Part shown: positions 35,201 to 45,535 of the stretch, piece by piece
Layout of the letters: the number at the start of each line of letters is the position of its first letter
Numbering within the stretch: the stretch's first letter is position 1
NCBI GenBank assembly: GCA_951804985.1
Contig: OX638134.1
Coordinates: 84,857,679-84,921,678, forward strand
DNA: 64,000 nt
Origin: Dryomyza anilis
Taxonomy: Eukaryota; Arthropoda; Insecta; Diptera; Dryomyzidae
Reading direction: 5' to 3'
The notes under the pieces: model-generated
Databases searched by the model: none
Told to the model about the DNA's origin: nothing
Seen by the model: only the letters and a program-made list of their open reading frames with translations
Position numbers and translations under genes: made by a program

Positions 35201-38200
35201 TGAAGACCACTTTCTTTTAAAGTCTTGAAGGTCTTTGGCCACTTTTTTTGTTGTCTTCATCTCCCTTTTTACTAAAGCCCAGTATATCTCAATCGGCCTG
35301 AGTTCTGGACAGTTTGGTGGATTGGCTTCTCTAGGCACCAAAATCACTGCATTTTGTTGGATCCACTCTAAGGCCGTTTTGCTGTAGTGACATGAAGCGA
35401 GGTCAGGCCAAAAAAATGTGGACACTTCATGTTGGCGTAAAAATGGAAGCAATCTCTTTTGCAAGCATTCCTTTACATATATTTCGCTATTAATTGTATC
35501 CGATGTCACGAATGAGCTGCTCCTTTTTCCACAACTGCAAATTGCCTGCCAAACAAGGAATTACGTTGGGAATTTTGTAATTTTTTTTTTGATTTGAATT
35601 TTTCAGCGACATTTCCTCGAGAATCGGCTGTATAAAATTCCTGCCTAGGTAGCTGAGAAAAGTCCGCTAAAACATAAGTTTCGTCGTCCATTATGCAGCA
35701 ATCGAATTTAAAAAAAAAATCTTGGTTCAGCTTTTTAGCTCGTTGTTTTGCGGTTTCATTCTTGACGGCATTTCTATCCTGAACTTTTTGGACCTTGTAC
35801 GTCTTCATCCCAGCTTCTTTCTTAGTCCTGCGCACGAAAGATTCTGAGCAATCCGCCTTTCTCGCCAATTTCCTTCCGGATATGCTTGGATCTTTCTTTA
35901 AAATATTCACAACCTTCTTCGACTTTTCACGATCATGTGGGCCTTTTTTTTACCAGAACCTTTCTTCCGATCAATACTCAGGTCTTCCTTAAAGCGGTTG
36001 ATAACGCGAAAAATGGTCTTAGGGTTAGCCCCTACCTCCTTGGCAATTTTTTTAAAAGACCAACTAGGTTGTTTTTGAAAAATTGTAATTATATTTTCTC
36101 GCACTTCCACTTCGTTTGCCATTTTCGCGTTAAATAAATTTTGTATTGACTATAACTGACACAAATTATTTTCTGCCATTTAATTCAGACCTACTATGAT
36201 CAAATTTTTTTAATTTGAATCTTGCAATAGCACATTATGGGAAGATATGTAACGGACAATTTTATTCGACGCAGTCCTTGTCATAGCAATCAAAGACTAA
36301 AAAATGTGTTATCACCGAATTTAGAAGTTGGACAATTCTTTTTCGAGCAATTATTTATCTCCAGACTATTTATCTCCAGACTATTTATCTGGAGAAAATT
36401 CATTACTAAACCTTTCGTTCCCGGATAGTTTTTTCTTGGAATATGTTTGTCCGAAATAAATCTCACGCTATACAAATAATTACACATAAATAAATCTTAC
36501 CCAAAACAATTTCTACCAGTGGCAAATTTTCACCTGACAATTCTTTCACGAACAATTAACCTCGCACAGTTCTTTCTCAGGCTATTAATCCCCAATAAAA
36601 TTCATTCCTCTAAGACTTTTCTAGACCCCTTTAGCAAACCTATCTCTTCCGTATAGTTCTTTCCATTTCTAGAAACAATTCATACCAGAGGCAATTTTTC
36701 AGCGGACAGTTATTTCTTTCTCAAAAATGTCTATGTTCCCCATAAAATATTTTGTATATTAAAAATAATAATTTGCATGAATTTTAACTAAATTTTATTA
36801 GTAGAAATATTTTTTGGGGAACAATTCTGTGGCAATATGAAATAAAAGAATAAGTCTATTTTTTGAACTTTTCAGGAGAGCATTTTTAACAATTTTTACA
36901 ACTTATTCCGGAAATGATATTTAAAAATTATTTTTGCAAATTTAAGAAAAACTTAAATAAAATAAATATCTGCAAAATGTTTTTGTTACAATTTTTTTTA
37001 ATGAAAATAAATATTTAATAACAAGTAGATAAGTTTTTACGTATTTTTGGTTATATCTCAGCAACTATTGGGAGGATCAGTGTCAAAATTTGACACAAAA
37101 TGAATTCGTATATCAAGATTACAATGGTATTAATAACTCAATTTGAGCATATCTCAAGTTATGTTGTTAATTCATATTGCCACAGAATTGAAGAATGATC
37201 TTGGAGAAGGAAAAACTGATTCAAGAAAGAACTGTCTGTGGGATATCAATGTCTCGAGAAAGAGAGGATGAACTCTAGTATCGGGAAAGTACTACCTCGG
37301 GGAAGAACTGTCTCCAGGAAGAATTATCCGATTATGAATGGTTAGAAAAATATGTTTTCGAGCTAGACAACATTACGATACTATTAATATTTTGTATATT
37401 GTGAACCATTCTAGCTCGACCCCATATTTTTCTAAACATTCAACATAAAAAATGAGGTTTTGTGAACATCTTTCGTAATTAGTAGATTCAGAAAAATACT
37501 ATAAATTCAATAGTTTTTTTCAATTAAAATTAGTCAATAGAATAAATTATTATTTTAAAAGGTAAATACCATTAAATACTAAAAAATACTATTAAATACT
37601 TTTAAATTGCTTTTGTTTTACATGGAAATATTTATTTTTTGTATACTATTGTATCAATAACTGTTCTATTGAGCAATTTTAATAGGATTTTTTTCTGAGT
37701 ATTATATAAAAATATATCGCATTTCTTGTGACAATTTGTTCTGTAGATCATTTTATATTTTAAATTTTTAGATTATTTTTGGATTTCATATTAAAAACTG
37801 AAGTAATGCTGCACAGTTAATTCAAGATTTAAATTTTTTCTACAAAAAATTAAAACCATTTATACAAAAAATAATTGAATATATTTTGTCTTTAAATGTA
37901 TCCACGAATTATGCCGCCACTGGCATAAATATACAATTGATCGAAGTGAAACAATTTAGGTGAATTAGTATGGTAAATGTTATTCTTTCTATTTGATTGA
38001 TTTGTTGCTATGTGTTGTGAAGTGGCAACAAAAAAAGAAAACATAAAAGAAATGTATAAATGTAACATATAAACAGGCACGTGTTGCTGGTAGGGCGTTT
38101 AATGAAAATTATTATACGATTAAGGGGGCTCATTAAGCATTTTATCAATTATATTTATTACCGCGTGCAACATTTAAAAATAACAAAATAATTTATATTT

Positions 38201-39788
38201 TCCGAAAGTAATTATTGAAATATTTTAGGAAAATGTGTAATCATCAAAAATACCAAAAGCCCTTTTGGAATTTAATACAACTCAAGATAAAGCTTAAAAT
38301 ATAGGCAATTTTGTGTTATTTTAATTAATAGAATATATGAAATAATAATTGGCATCAACTGGCGGTAAAAACATCTTCCTAATTACACCTAGAAAAAGTG
38401 CGTTTTAAATTTTATTGTTTACACTTTTAATATAACTGTTTGAGAAGTTTAAACACAAAACTTTGATATATACAAAATTCGATTTATAAAAATTCAAAGT
38501 TTTTCAATTAAAGCAGTTTACATTCATGACACTAGCATATAGTTCATAGGCACTATTTTATTTCTTCAAATTAACCAACAAATTAAAGATGTAAAACATT
38601 ATACCACAGAACGATGTTGAGAAGTAGAGCTTGGAAACCAAGATAATTAATTTTCTTAAAATTTTAAATTAAATAAAATTAAAATTTAGAAAAGCAAAAA
38701 CTTTCACACTTTTAATTTAAATGTTTTAAAAATGCAACAAAATAAAATTTGAATTTTTTTTCAATTCAAACATTGATGGATGTCACTAGAATTAATTCAT
38801 AAGCACTAGTTTGATTAATCGTGTCTTTTAAAATAATATTTTCACCATGTAGTTATGCTTTAGAACATGACTAGTAATAGATGAGATTGTGAAACGCGTA
38901 AATAAATATTTTTTTTTTATAAAATTGAATTATAAAATGCAATTCTATGACTCGATATTTAAATTAAGTAAAATTGTGAAACGTGAGAAAATTGCATTTG
39001 CTGATGACAATACCAACTATTTGATGTAAGCAATTATTTATAATAATTTATTTCTATTTAAATGCAATTACTTATAATGCGCGACATTATAGTATTGACA
39101 TTTGGTTGAAATCATACTATATGAAAAACATTTGTCGAAAGTTCAATGTAAAATAATAAAAAAAATTATAGCATGTTTGTAAATTATGCATGAGAAACTT
39201 TAAAAGAATGAACATGAAAAATGTGGAGCAGACGCTACTTACTCTACATGGTATGTCATGTATTTTACTTTTTCTATGCATATTTTATAATTGAAAAACA
39301 TTACAACACGTAGTAAAATCAGAAATAACTTAAAAGAAAACAACTTCAATAAATTTACACTAATCCAATGAGTTTAATTAAAAAAGGCAACGTAGTGAAA
39401 TTTAAAGATTAAAAAAAAAACGAGAAAAAACGATTTGGTTTTTTAAAGCCTAAATTAATTATTAATTTATATCATGTAATTTGTGTAGTTTAAGTGTTCA
39501 AATCTCTGTCACATTAGTTAGAATAAAGTATAAAACAATTATTGGTGGTCTAAAATTTAATGTGTGTCAATTTTTGTGACCCCAACCAACCAACTATAAC
39601 AGTTAATAGTTTCATTTACTATTATTATTCATCACATATTTGTGATTTTGTCGATTGTTATTAATAAAGCTCGTTGAATTATTTCTGCATACACTGAAAG
39701 AACAGGACACGGAAGCACTTACCATATAAGTTGCAAGTTTACTTTCAGAAGGTATGCCATTTGATGGGGAGTAAAAAATAGGATCCAT
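26094..39788 (-). CDS. PAN3: PAN3, PAN2-PAN3 deadenylase pseudokinase subunit (12 exons, 756 aa)
   Basis: PAN3 recruits the PAN2 nuclease to poly(A)-binding protein so that mRNA tails are trimmed in the cytoplasm. The exons (39723-39788, 32743-32835, 30535-31065, 29856-30339, 29627-29743, 29426-29546, 29229-29351, 27799-27928, 27439-27575, 27176-27367, 26936-27101, 26094-26204) all have GT/AG sites and join in frame. A PAM2-like SPEFIP is at residues 58-63, polyglutamine at about 123-157, and the pseudokinase at about 340-590. There HRD is replaced by LACKVLDPTK and DFG by FCGTND, as known for PAN3. A C-terminal domain contains [19 protein letters not shown]. The N-terminal CCCH finger of some family members is not seen. 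An acceptor just before the start (39800) means longer isoforms or a non-coding leader exon upstream. Confidence 0.95.
26225..26870. repeat. PAN3: 16-bp palindromic minisatellite in the last PAN3 intron
   Basis: About forty copies of TTCATTTATGAATAAA and variants fill the intron between exons 11 and 12. The unit holds the near-palindrome TTCATttATGAA, so neighbouring units can pair with each other on either strand. Copies vary at ATT/ACA positions. Confidence 0.9.
26936..27101 (-). CDS. PAN3: PAN3 exon 11, C-terminal domain
   Basis: It encodes [20 protein letters not shown] then [20 protein letters not shown] and LDAGSLER. This is the PAN2-binding C-terminal domain. Acceptor GCCCTTAG, donor GAGCGT/GTATGT. 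Confidence 0.95.
27176..27367 (-). CDS. PAN3: PAN3 exon 10, end of kinase fold and coiled coil
   Basis: It encodes [20 protein letters not shown] then [20 protein letters not shown] and [19 protein letters not shown]. The DALQ...KEMENGRL stretch is the family's dimerising coiled coil. Acceptor AACGTGCAG, donor CCAGA/GTAAGT. Confidence 0.93.
27439..27575 (-). CDS. PAN3: PAN3 exon 9
   Basis: It encodes [20 protein letters not shown] then [20 protein letters not shown]. It matches the human LISLGKVVLALACNSLAGIQ region. Acceptor CGTCCACAG, donor ATTGT/GTAGGT. Confidence 0.93.
27799..27928 (-). CDS. PAN3: PAN3 exon 8
   Basis: It encodes [20 protein letters not shown] then [20 protein letters not shown] and HQQ. 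There is no DFG. Acceptor TTTTTCTAG, donor CAACAG/GTAAAT. Confidence 0.93.
27929..29228 (-). repeat. PAN3: PAN3 intron 7 with a 41-bp minisatellite
   Basis: At about 28165-28690 a ~41-bp unit made of TTTTGAATTTCAAATGGAAT, TTCTGAATTTC and AATTGATGTC repeats, with shortened ~24-bp variants mixed in. The rest of the intron is AT-rich with TTTAAATTGAAAA motifs that look like older drift of the same kind of sequence. Confidence 0.85.
29229..29351 (-). CDS. PAN3: PAN3 exon 7
   Basis: It encodes [20 protein letters not shown] then IHQAGLACK. The HRD catalytic loop is absent at the expected place (HQAGLACK), as in other PAN3 proteins. Acceptor ATCGCTAG, donor TGCAA/GTGAGT. Confidence 0.93.
29426..29546 (-). 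CDS. PAN3: PAN3 exon 6
   Basis: It encodes [20 protein letters not shown] and on to GDARPF. Acceptor TTTGCAG, donor TTTAG/GTGAGT. The hinge segment [10 protein letters not shown] matches LVFAYDFHAG in human PAN3. Confidence 0.93.
29627..29743 (-). CDS. PAN3: PAN3 exon 5
   Basis: It encodes [20 protein letters not shown] then [18 protein letters not shown], nearly the same as the human segment FRLVNTKCMVLVDMWKK and following. Acceptor CTTTTTAG, donor AATT/GTAAGT. Confidence 0.94.
29856..30339 (-). CDS. PAN3: PAN3 exon 4, start of pseudokinase
   Basis: It runs from [14 protein letters not shown] to KYCLRRLHG. It includes the conserved [25 protein letters not shown] and YCLRRLHG; the last replaces the kinase ATP-binding strand. 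Acceptor TTTACAG, donor CATG/GTGGGT. Confidence 0.93.
30535..31065 (-). CDS. PAN3: PAN3 exon 3, PAM2 motif and polyglutamine
   Basis: 177 codons. It opens [20 protein letters not shown], which holds the PABP-binding PAM2-like motif. The Q/H tract is encoded at about 30754-30853 by mixed CAG/CAA codons. [11 protein letters not shown] stretch near the end resembles the human TPHTSPAP segment. Donor CAG/GTGGGT. The acceptor (CACACACAG) has a poor pyrimidine tract, so the exact 5' edge is slightly less sure. Confidence 0.88.
31066..32742 (-). repeat. PAN3: PAN3 intron 2-3 with an AAGCTT-rich tract
   Basis: From about 31800 to 32620 the words AAAAGCTTT, CATAAAAGCTTTTTAAAGC and their complements recur dozens of times at irregular spacing, making many overlapping palindromes. 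The remainder is AT-rich with no gene. A T/A tract near 31640-31760 is a local duplication. Confidence 0.6.
32743..32835 (-). CDS. PAN3: PAN3 exon 2
   Basis: 31 codons, [20 protein letters not shown] followed by [11 protein letters not shown]. Acceptor ACAATTAG, donor CAG/GTAATA. It is separated from exon 1 by a 6.9-kb intron that carries a transposon. Confidence 0.9.
32836..34977 (-). other. PAN3: PAN3 intron 1, part nearest exon 2
   Basis: AT-rich with no gene. A less biased patch at 33640-34020 has no recognised frame or element. The stretch 34830-34977 is one of two direct copies that bracket the transposon at 34978-36278. Confidence 0.4.
34978..36278 (-). mobile_element. Tc1/mariner-superfamily (DD37E) transposon, copy 1
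   Basis: 1301 bp bounded by inverted repeats AGGACTGCGTCGAATAAAAT (left) and its complement (right, ending CGCAGTCCT). A TA lies before the left end; the right flank reads TG, so the TA duplication has one change. It lies inside PAN3 intron 1 in the same orientation as the host gene. A near-identical element is at 41091-42357. Confidence 0.92.
35114..36122 (-). pseudogene. DD37E transposase, frameshifted
   Basis: It begins [20 protein letters not shown] at 36122 with a helix-turn-helix ([20 protein letters not shown]). It shifts frame after KKKAHMIVK, continues with [20 protein letters not shown], and shifts again after GAAHS at about 35510. The catalytic residues are the first D in CIMDDETYV, the second in [11 protein letters not shown] and the E in CPELRPIE. 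There are 37 residues between the last two, which places it with DD37E elements known from mosquitoes. The two frameshifts make it inactive. Confidence 0.9.
36279..37340. repeat. Repeat-rich DNA beside the transposon
   Basis: The stretch 36285-36430 is a direct copy of 34830-34977, including tandem AGACTATTTATCTCC (15 bp) units. Farther along, degenerate words such as ACAATTCTTTC and, from 37190, GGAAGAACTGTCTC recur, resembling an internally repeated foldback-type element. No coding sequence is present. Confidence 0.5.
37341..39722 (-). other. PAN3: PAN3 intron 1, part nearest exon 1
   Basis: AT-rich with no gene. It includes the MITE at 37489-37699, listed separately. Two related ~90-bp patches (about 38515-38590 and 38765-38850) share CATTCATGAC or GATGTCACTAG with CATAGGCACTA or CATAAGCACTAG, so they are probably diverged copies of one short repeat. 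Confidence 0.4.
37489..37699 (+). mobile_element. Small MITE, uninterrupted copy
   Basis: It runs from CAGAAAAATACTAT to AATAGGATTTTTTTCTGAG, so the ends are inverted (CAGAAAAA and TTTTTCTG). Internal words AGTCAATAG, ACCATTAAATACTA and CTATTGAgCAATTTTAATAGG are shared with 56005-56472, which is split by another element. Confidence 0.65.
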
Positions 39789-39799
39789 AGCAGCCGTAT
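39723..39799 (-). CDS. PAN3: PAN3 exon 1 of the model, start codon at 39788
   Basis: It encodes [20 protein letters not shown] then YM, the family's conserved N-terminal segment. It is preceded by the acceptor TTTTTTTAG/ATACGG and ends ATG/GTAAGT. The 11 nt before ATG could be leader, or could continue an upstream coding exon as x-T-A-A-M. Confidence 0.9.
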
Positions 39800-39866
39800 C
39801 TAAAAAAAAAGAGCAAAAGAGGAAAATTTTATTAGTTTTGCTGAATAAATAAATATATTTACTATA

Positions 39867-40445
39867 TGGACCATTCGACACCAAATCGACCAAAAAAGTC
39901 AAATTTGAGATTTTACCTTTTCGATCTTAATGAACTTTTGGCAACTGATAAAGGGTATCGAGACATGCATTAATCAATTTTTTTTATTTTTTCCGACCAC
40001 TACTTCCAGAGCTACAGTGGCTCAAAGTTGGAAAAAAAGTGCCAAAAATCACTTTCGTACTGTTGTTCATATTTAAATATCTCTTGAACTAGAAATGCTA
40101 GAAACTCCGTTAATAGAGCTAATAGAACAAGCTAATAGAACAAGCTTTTAGAAAAATTAAGTTGTAATTTCCAAACGGTAACATGTGGCCCGTGGTCATT
40201 ATCCTTGCACTTCAAAATTGTGGTCCTTAAAAAGGATACTTTTTAAAATTCTGAAAAAAAATCCTAAATTTTCGTCAATTTATTGTTAATGTTCATGCAA
40301 AATTTCAAGATGGTATTTTGATTGCATCATATTTTAAAATATAATTTTCTAAATTTATTTTCTACCCTTTATCAGTTGCCAAAATTTCATTGAAATCGAA
40401 GAAGGTGAGTTCCAACCGCTGGTCGATTTGGTGTGGAATGGCCCA
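39867..40445. mobile_element. MITE with ~85-bp terminal inverted repeats
   Basis: The left end begins TGGACCATTCGACACCAAAT. The right end read on the other strand begins TGGGCCATTCCACACCAAAT. Similarity continues inward to TTTTGGCAACTGATAAAGGG in both arms. The flanks are TATA on both sides. There is no transposase. It lies just upstream of PAN3 exon 1 of the model. Confidence 0.85.
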
Positions 40446-41090
40446 TATATTAATTAGAAAATTATATTATTGAATATATTAAATGTTGCACTTAATAAAA
40501 TAAACAATAAAAAGTGAATTTAGATAGTTCTTATTACAAATTATCAGAAAATGTTACATGTCTTTATCTTAACCCAAAATAGTGGTATAAAACAAAGGTG
40601 CCCGGAAAAAATCAACAATTCGAAATTGGAAATATGACCGTGTACCAAATCGGACATAATCCCCAATTTCGAATTCCAAAAAAAAATTGGACTTAACACC
40701 AAAAAAATATATTGCAGAAAAATTGTATAATTGTAGAACAATATTAAAATAATTTTAAAAATGTGCATTTACTCATATTACCATTTTTACAAAAATTAAA
40801 TTTTATTTCCAAAAATATCCCAAAAAAATCCTAAAAATTATTTTTGGGTGTATTTATTTAGAGTTGAGCTGAGTATGAAAAAAAAATTAGACCAAAAATT
40901 ATCATGACCTTCAAATTTCAAAATTTATATTCATATTCAAATTTCATATTTTTTTAATTCGATTTTTTAATACAATAGAAAATTAATCGACTTTAAAAAT
41001 AGCAAGAATTCAAATAGGGATGAGTTTTTCAAAAAATTTTAATTTTCATCAGCTCAATCGCTTGTGATTTAATGTCTTGTCTCGTCTATA
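40446..41090. other. AT-rich spacer, no gene seen
   Basis: Low-complexity sequence between the MITE and the second DD37E transposon. The short frame on the minus strand at 40768-40544 has no recognised similarity. Confidence 0.4.
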
Positions 41091-42357
41091 AGGACTGCGT
41101 CGAATAAAATTGTCCGTTACATATCTTCCCATAATGTGCTATTGCAAGATTCAAATTTAAAAAATTTGATCATAGTAGCTCTAAATTAAATGGCAGAAAA
41201 TAATTTGTGTCAGTTATAGTCAATACAAAATTTATTTAACGCGAAAATGGCAAACGAAGTAAGTGCGAGAAAATATAATTAAAATTTTTCAAAAACAACC
41301 TAGTTGGTCTTTTAAAAAAATTGCCAAGGAGGTAGGGGCTAACCCTAAGACCATTTCTCGCATTATCAACCGCTTTAAGGAAGACCTGAGTATTGATCGG
41401 AAGAAAGGTTCTGGTAAAAAAAAAGGCCCACATGATCGTGAAAAGTCGAAGAAGGTTGTGAATATTTTAAAGAAAGATCCAAGCATATCCGGAGGAAAAG
41501 GCGGATTGCTCAGAATCTTTCGTGCGCAGGACTAAGAAAGAAGCTGGGCTGAAGACGTACAAGGTTCAAAAAGTTCCGGATAGAAATGCCGTCAAGAATG
41601 AAACCGCAAAACAATGAGCTAAAAAGCTGAACCAAGATTTTTTTAAAAAATTCGATTGCTGCATAATGGACGACGAAACTTATGTTTTAGCGGACTTTTC
41701 TCAGCTACCTTTATACAGCCGATTCTCGAGTTAATGTCGCTGAAAAATTCAAATCAAAAAAAATGACAAAATTCCCAAAGAAATTCCTTGTTTGGCAGGC
41801 AATTTGCAGTTGTGGAAAAAGGAGCAGCTCATTCGTGACATCGGGTACAATTAATAGCGAAATATATGTGAAGGAATGCTTGCAAAAGAGATTGCTTCCA
41901 TTTTTACGCCAACATGAAGTGTCCACATTTTTTTGGCCTGACCTCGCTTCATGTCACTACAGCAAAACGGCCTTGGAGTGGATCCAACAAAATGCAGTGA
42001 TTTTTGTGCCTAGAGAAGCCAATCCACCAAACTGTCCAGAACTCAGGCCGATTGAGAGATACTGGGCTTTAGTAAAAAGGGAGATGAAGGCAACAAAAAA
42101 AGTGGCCAAAGACCTTCAAGACTTTAAAAGAAAGTGGTCTTCAGCAGCTGTGAGGGTGTCGGACACTACCATTACAACATTAATGGAAGGGGTTCCGGAA
42201 AAATTAAAATTTTTTATTAAAAAATATTAATTTCTGGTTTTTTATATTTTTTTTTAAATCTAAAAATAATTTGCAAAATAAAATATTTTATTCTATAAAA
42301 ATTCGATTACTAGATTTTTTCATTTTTGTAGCGGACAATTTTATTCGACGCAGTCCT
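41091..42357 (+). mobile_element. Tc1/mariner-superfamily (DD37E) transposon, copy 2
   Basis: 1267 bp with the same inverted ends as copy 1 and an intact TA on each side (41089-41090, 42358-42359). It is opposite in orientation to copy 1. The two copies are near-identical over the coding part, implying fairly recent spread of the family. Confidence 0.93.
41247..42230 (+). pseudogene. DD37E transposase, differently broken copy
   Basis: The start ATG 41247 is followed within five codons by a 1-bp loss relative to copy 1 (GAAGTAAGTGCG). A second break lies after SISGGKGG near 41500, where codons for part of the ARKADCSES segment are altered. An in-frame TGA lies near 41615. The last 155 codons (41763-42230) are open and keep [11 protein letters not shown] and CPELRPIE. 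The breaks differ from those in copy 1. Confidence 0.9.
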
Positions 42358-44773
42358 TAGTTATATTGTAAAATATGTTTGAACATAAATATTGTCAGTT
42401 CTAGAATGCGAGAAATGGACGGAAAGAAAATTTGAGACGTCGACATCACCCAATTCGACATCTGTAATCTTTAAATAATCTGGACTATTTTGTTTGAGAA
42501 GTTTGTGAAAACTTCTAACATCGGGCTATCGGTTTATATGAGTGAAAGAGATGGCGATAGCTTCTGAGTAATACAGATTCTCGTAAAGTGATAAAATAAG
42601 ATAAAAGATAAAATTTGATAAATATTAAAAAGTTCTTTTAATAAAATAGTTTTTTTAACTCTTGGTTTAATCAGTGTTAAAAAGGTTTAACAAGGTATGA
42701 AGTTAAACCCTTTTAACACTAATTAAACCGAAACCTATTATATTGATTTTGAATATCGGTTTTTGTCCGATTTTCATGTAATTTTCTGTTACATATTCCA
42801 TCGTTGTTTTCATTATAAATAACTTATTCAACTGCTAAAAATAAATAAAAGTTGTATTTTTAAAAAAACCTCGTTTTGTAAAATAATACAAACTCCAAAA
42901 CTTCACAATAATTAAAACGCGAAAACAAACGTGTGCCGCAAAAACATAGAAATAAACCAAATAAACAAAAATCTGTTTATGGCATAGATAAAGGTAAAAA
43001 ATACAAATATTTATAGCAATTTTTGTTTATTTTGAATAATATTTAATTAGCGACTTGCAATAAATGCGCAAATTAATTTTAAAAAAATATTAAATAAACA
43101 AAATAAAATGTATTAAAATAAAAAATATGTTTAAAGTAAAATTTACTAAATTAAATTTTTTTGTTGAGTAAATTAAACATAACAAAAATACCACATAATT
43201 AGACTGCAATTATTTAATACGCAAGTGATTGCGAAGTAATTAACATGCAAGCGCATTAAATATTACAGCCCAACTTTGTAATAGTGAAAATTGGTAAATG
43301 GTTTTTGAATTTTTAATTACAAACCAAAAAAAAAAAAATTATGAGCATTTCGTGTACGCGACTTAAATACAAACCGAGCGAAACGAGCGAACAAATTAAT
43401 TAAAAATAAAAAGTAAAATAAATTTTAATTTTAAAAGCCACTTATTGAATGCAAAAATAAATAAATAATTCGAAACTTGTTTAAATTTATTGTTGAAATT
43501 ATCACTGAAGTGTCAATTAGTAGGACAGACAGACAAACGAAGTATAAGCTAAAAGTGTAAAAGATACGAGACGCGTATTTGACAAACATGTGACAACAAC
43601 AGAACTGCTTAGTAAACAATTAAATGCGGTGCAAAGACCCAGTAGAGAAATATTTTTTATCAGCTGATAAAAATTACTTTGCAACTACACAGAGAAAAAT
43701 CAAAATTGAAATTTCCGAAATTCAGTACGATATGAAATGTGTTAAGAATACTTGTAAACGTTAAAAATTTACAAAGACCCAGTAGAAAAATTATTGATTT
43801 TAAAGCAAAAAACGACTAAATGATTTTAGTCAGCTGGAAAACGAAAATAAACAAAAAAAAAAAAAAACACTTCAAAGCGTAAATTTTAGAATGTGTTTGA
43901 TGAGACAAAAAGTGGTAGAATAAATAAATAAAAACAGAAACATTTTAGGCAATACAAAAACACGCATCACATGTAAACAAAACAAAGCACAATCAAAAAA
44001 CACAAAAATAAATTTAAACACACGCATAAAAAACGTGAAAATAACGAGAAAAAATACAAAATGTGTATAACACAAAAATAAAACACACGTCGGCTGTTTT
44101 TAGGAGATGCTGTATAAGAAGCAGAAGGCAATGGCTGTCATGGTGCTGGCCTTGAAATAAATATACGTTATTGAAGCACTTGTATTTTGTATTTTTTATA
44201 TACAAAATAAAAAGTGTGCTTTTTATAAAACTATTAATTTCATATAGAGTACAACATGGTAATGCGTAATATACATGTCATATTTATTCAAAAATAACTT
44301 CAATACAATTTTGAATTGTGTCACTTTGCCAGCAATCTGCGCGCGCTCTCCTTGCTCTAACCTGTTATCTGCAATATTCAAGGTTAAAAATAAATAGTTG
44401 ATAATGATAAACATTTGGAAATTTATATGAACTGTCAACAGATATCGTTATCAGAGAATGCAGCAGCAACATATACATAATAATGAAAGTGATTAGAAAA
44501 AAAAAAGTTAGCGAACTATACGCCAATCCCATATGTATGTATGTAGCAAACAGCGGGGGTGAGGTGTTTCCCAAAAAAAAAAGAATGAACTTGTTATTAT
44601 ATTTTATACGTTAATTACTTTTTATAAATAGAGTTTAATACTTATCAAACTGTGTTATAAAGTTCATTTACATGTTTTTGTTTTTCTGTGCTACAAAATA
44701 TGGAAGTAGATTTTTTTTATTCAATAAACAATTGATTAGTTTTCAAGAAGAAACTCAAAATGTGTTCACATAA
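42358..44773. other. AT-rich DNA, no gene; one long hairpin
   Basis: It holds a 28-bp stem-loop (42664-42729). A direct repeat around GCAAAGACCCAGTAGA is seen at about 43631 and 43773. A less biased patch at 44090-44155 has no convincing frame. Other frames are compositional. Confidence 0.4.
42664..42729. repeat. 28-bp-stem hairpin
   Basis: GGTTTAATCAGTGTTAAAAA and the following GGTTTAAC pair with the reverse complement at 42702-42729 with two mismatches, leaving a 10-base loop (AAGGTATGAA). It is built of GTTTAA/TTAAAC words also seen at 45910-45990, so it is probably the palindromic end or whole of a tiny transposon. Confidence 0.7.
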
Positions 44774-45535
44774 CACAGAAAAAAAATGTACATCATATTG
44801 ATGAATTCCGTTCTTCAAACAATGATTCATTGTACTGAATAACCATTCATAATTTTAATGACTAACGCCATCAATGTTATGAATGCTATCATAAATATGA
44901 AGAACGCTTGGTAACTGTCGAAAAAGTGTTCTTCAATATGATGAACTGTATGTGAAGAATACGTTTCATCATATTAATGAACCAAAATATAAAATACAGA
45001 ATATTAGTACTTCATATTGAAGAACTCTGTTCATTAAAACAAATTTTCAATCAAAATGTTTTTTTTTTCGTTCATTGTTTGCCGTACTTCTCAGTTCTCA
45101 AGTAGTACTTGTGTGTTATTTCTTATATAATGCTTGCTCGACATGCATAAATTAGTAAAATATTTTATAATATATTTATTATAATTACAACTTTTTATTA
45201 ATAAAACAATTTTTTTGGCCGAAAAAAAAATTTTTTTTTCGGATAATTTTTTAAAATTTTTTACTGTTTTTTTTTAAATAAAAATTTTACAACAATTTTA
45301 TTTCGAATTATTTTATAAAAAAAAAAAAATTTTGAAAAAATATTATGATCAAATAAATTCATCAATATGACAATTCAAATTCATTGCATTGAATATTTTG
45401 TTCATATATATAATGAATACATTCATTAATATGTCATTTAATGAACGGTGGTATCAATCTGATGAATCTGGTAGTTGGTGAAAAAATTCATAATATTTAT
45501 GAATAAATTCATCATATTGAAGAATTTTTTCTGTG
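44774..45535. mobile_element. MITE with CACAGAAAAAA termini
   Basis: It starts CACAGAAAAAAAATG and ends AATTTTTTCTGTG, inverted ends. The interior is rich in TTCATCATATTGATGAA-type palindromes. A diverged fragment lies at 4205-4395, and a distantly similar one is at 47163-47626. No transposase is present. Confidence 0.7.
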
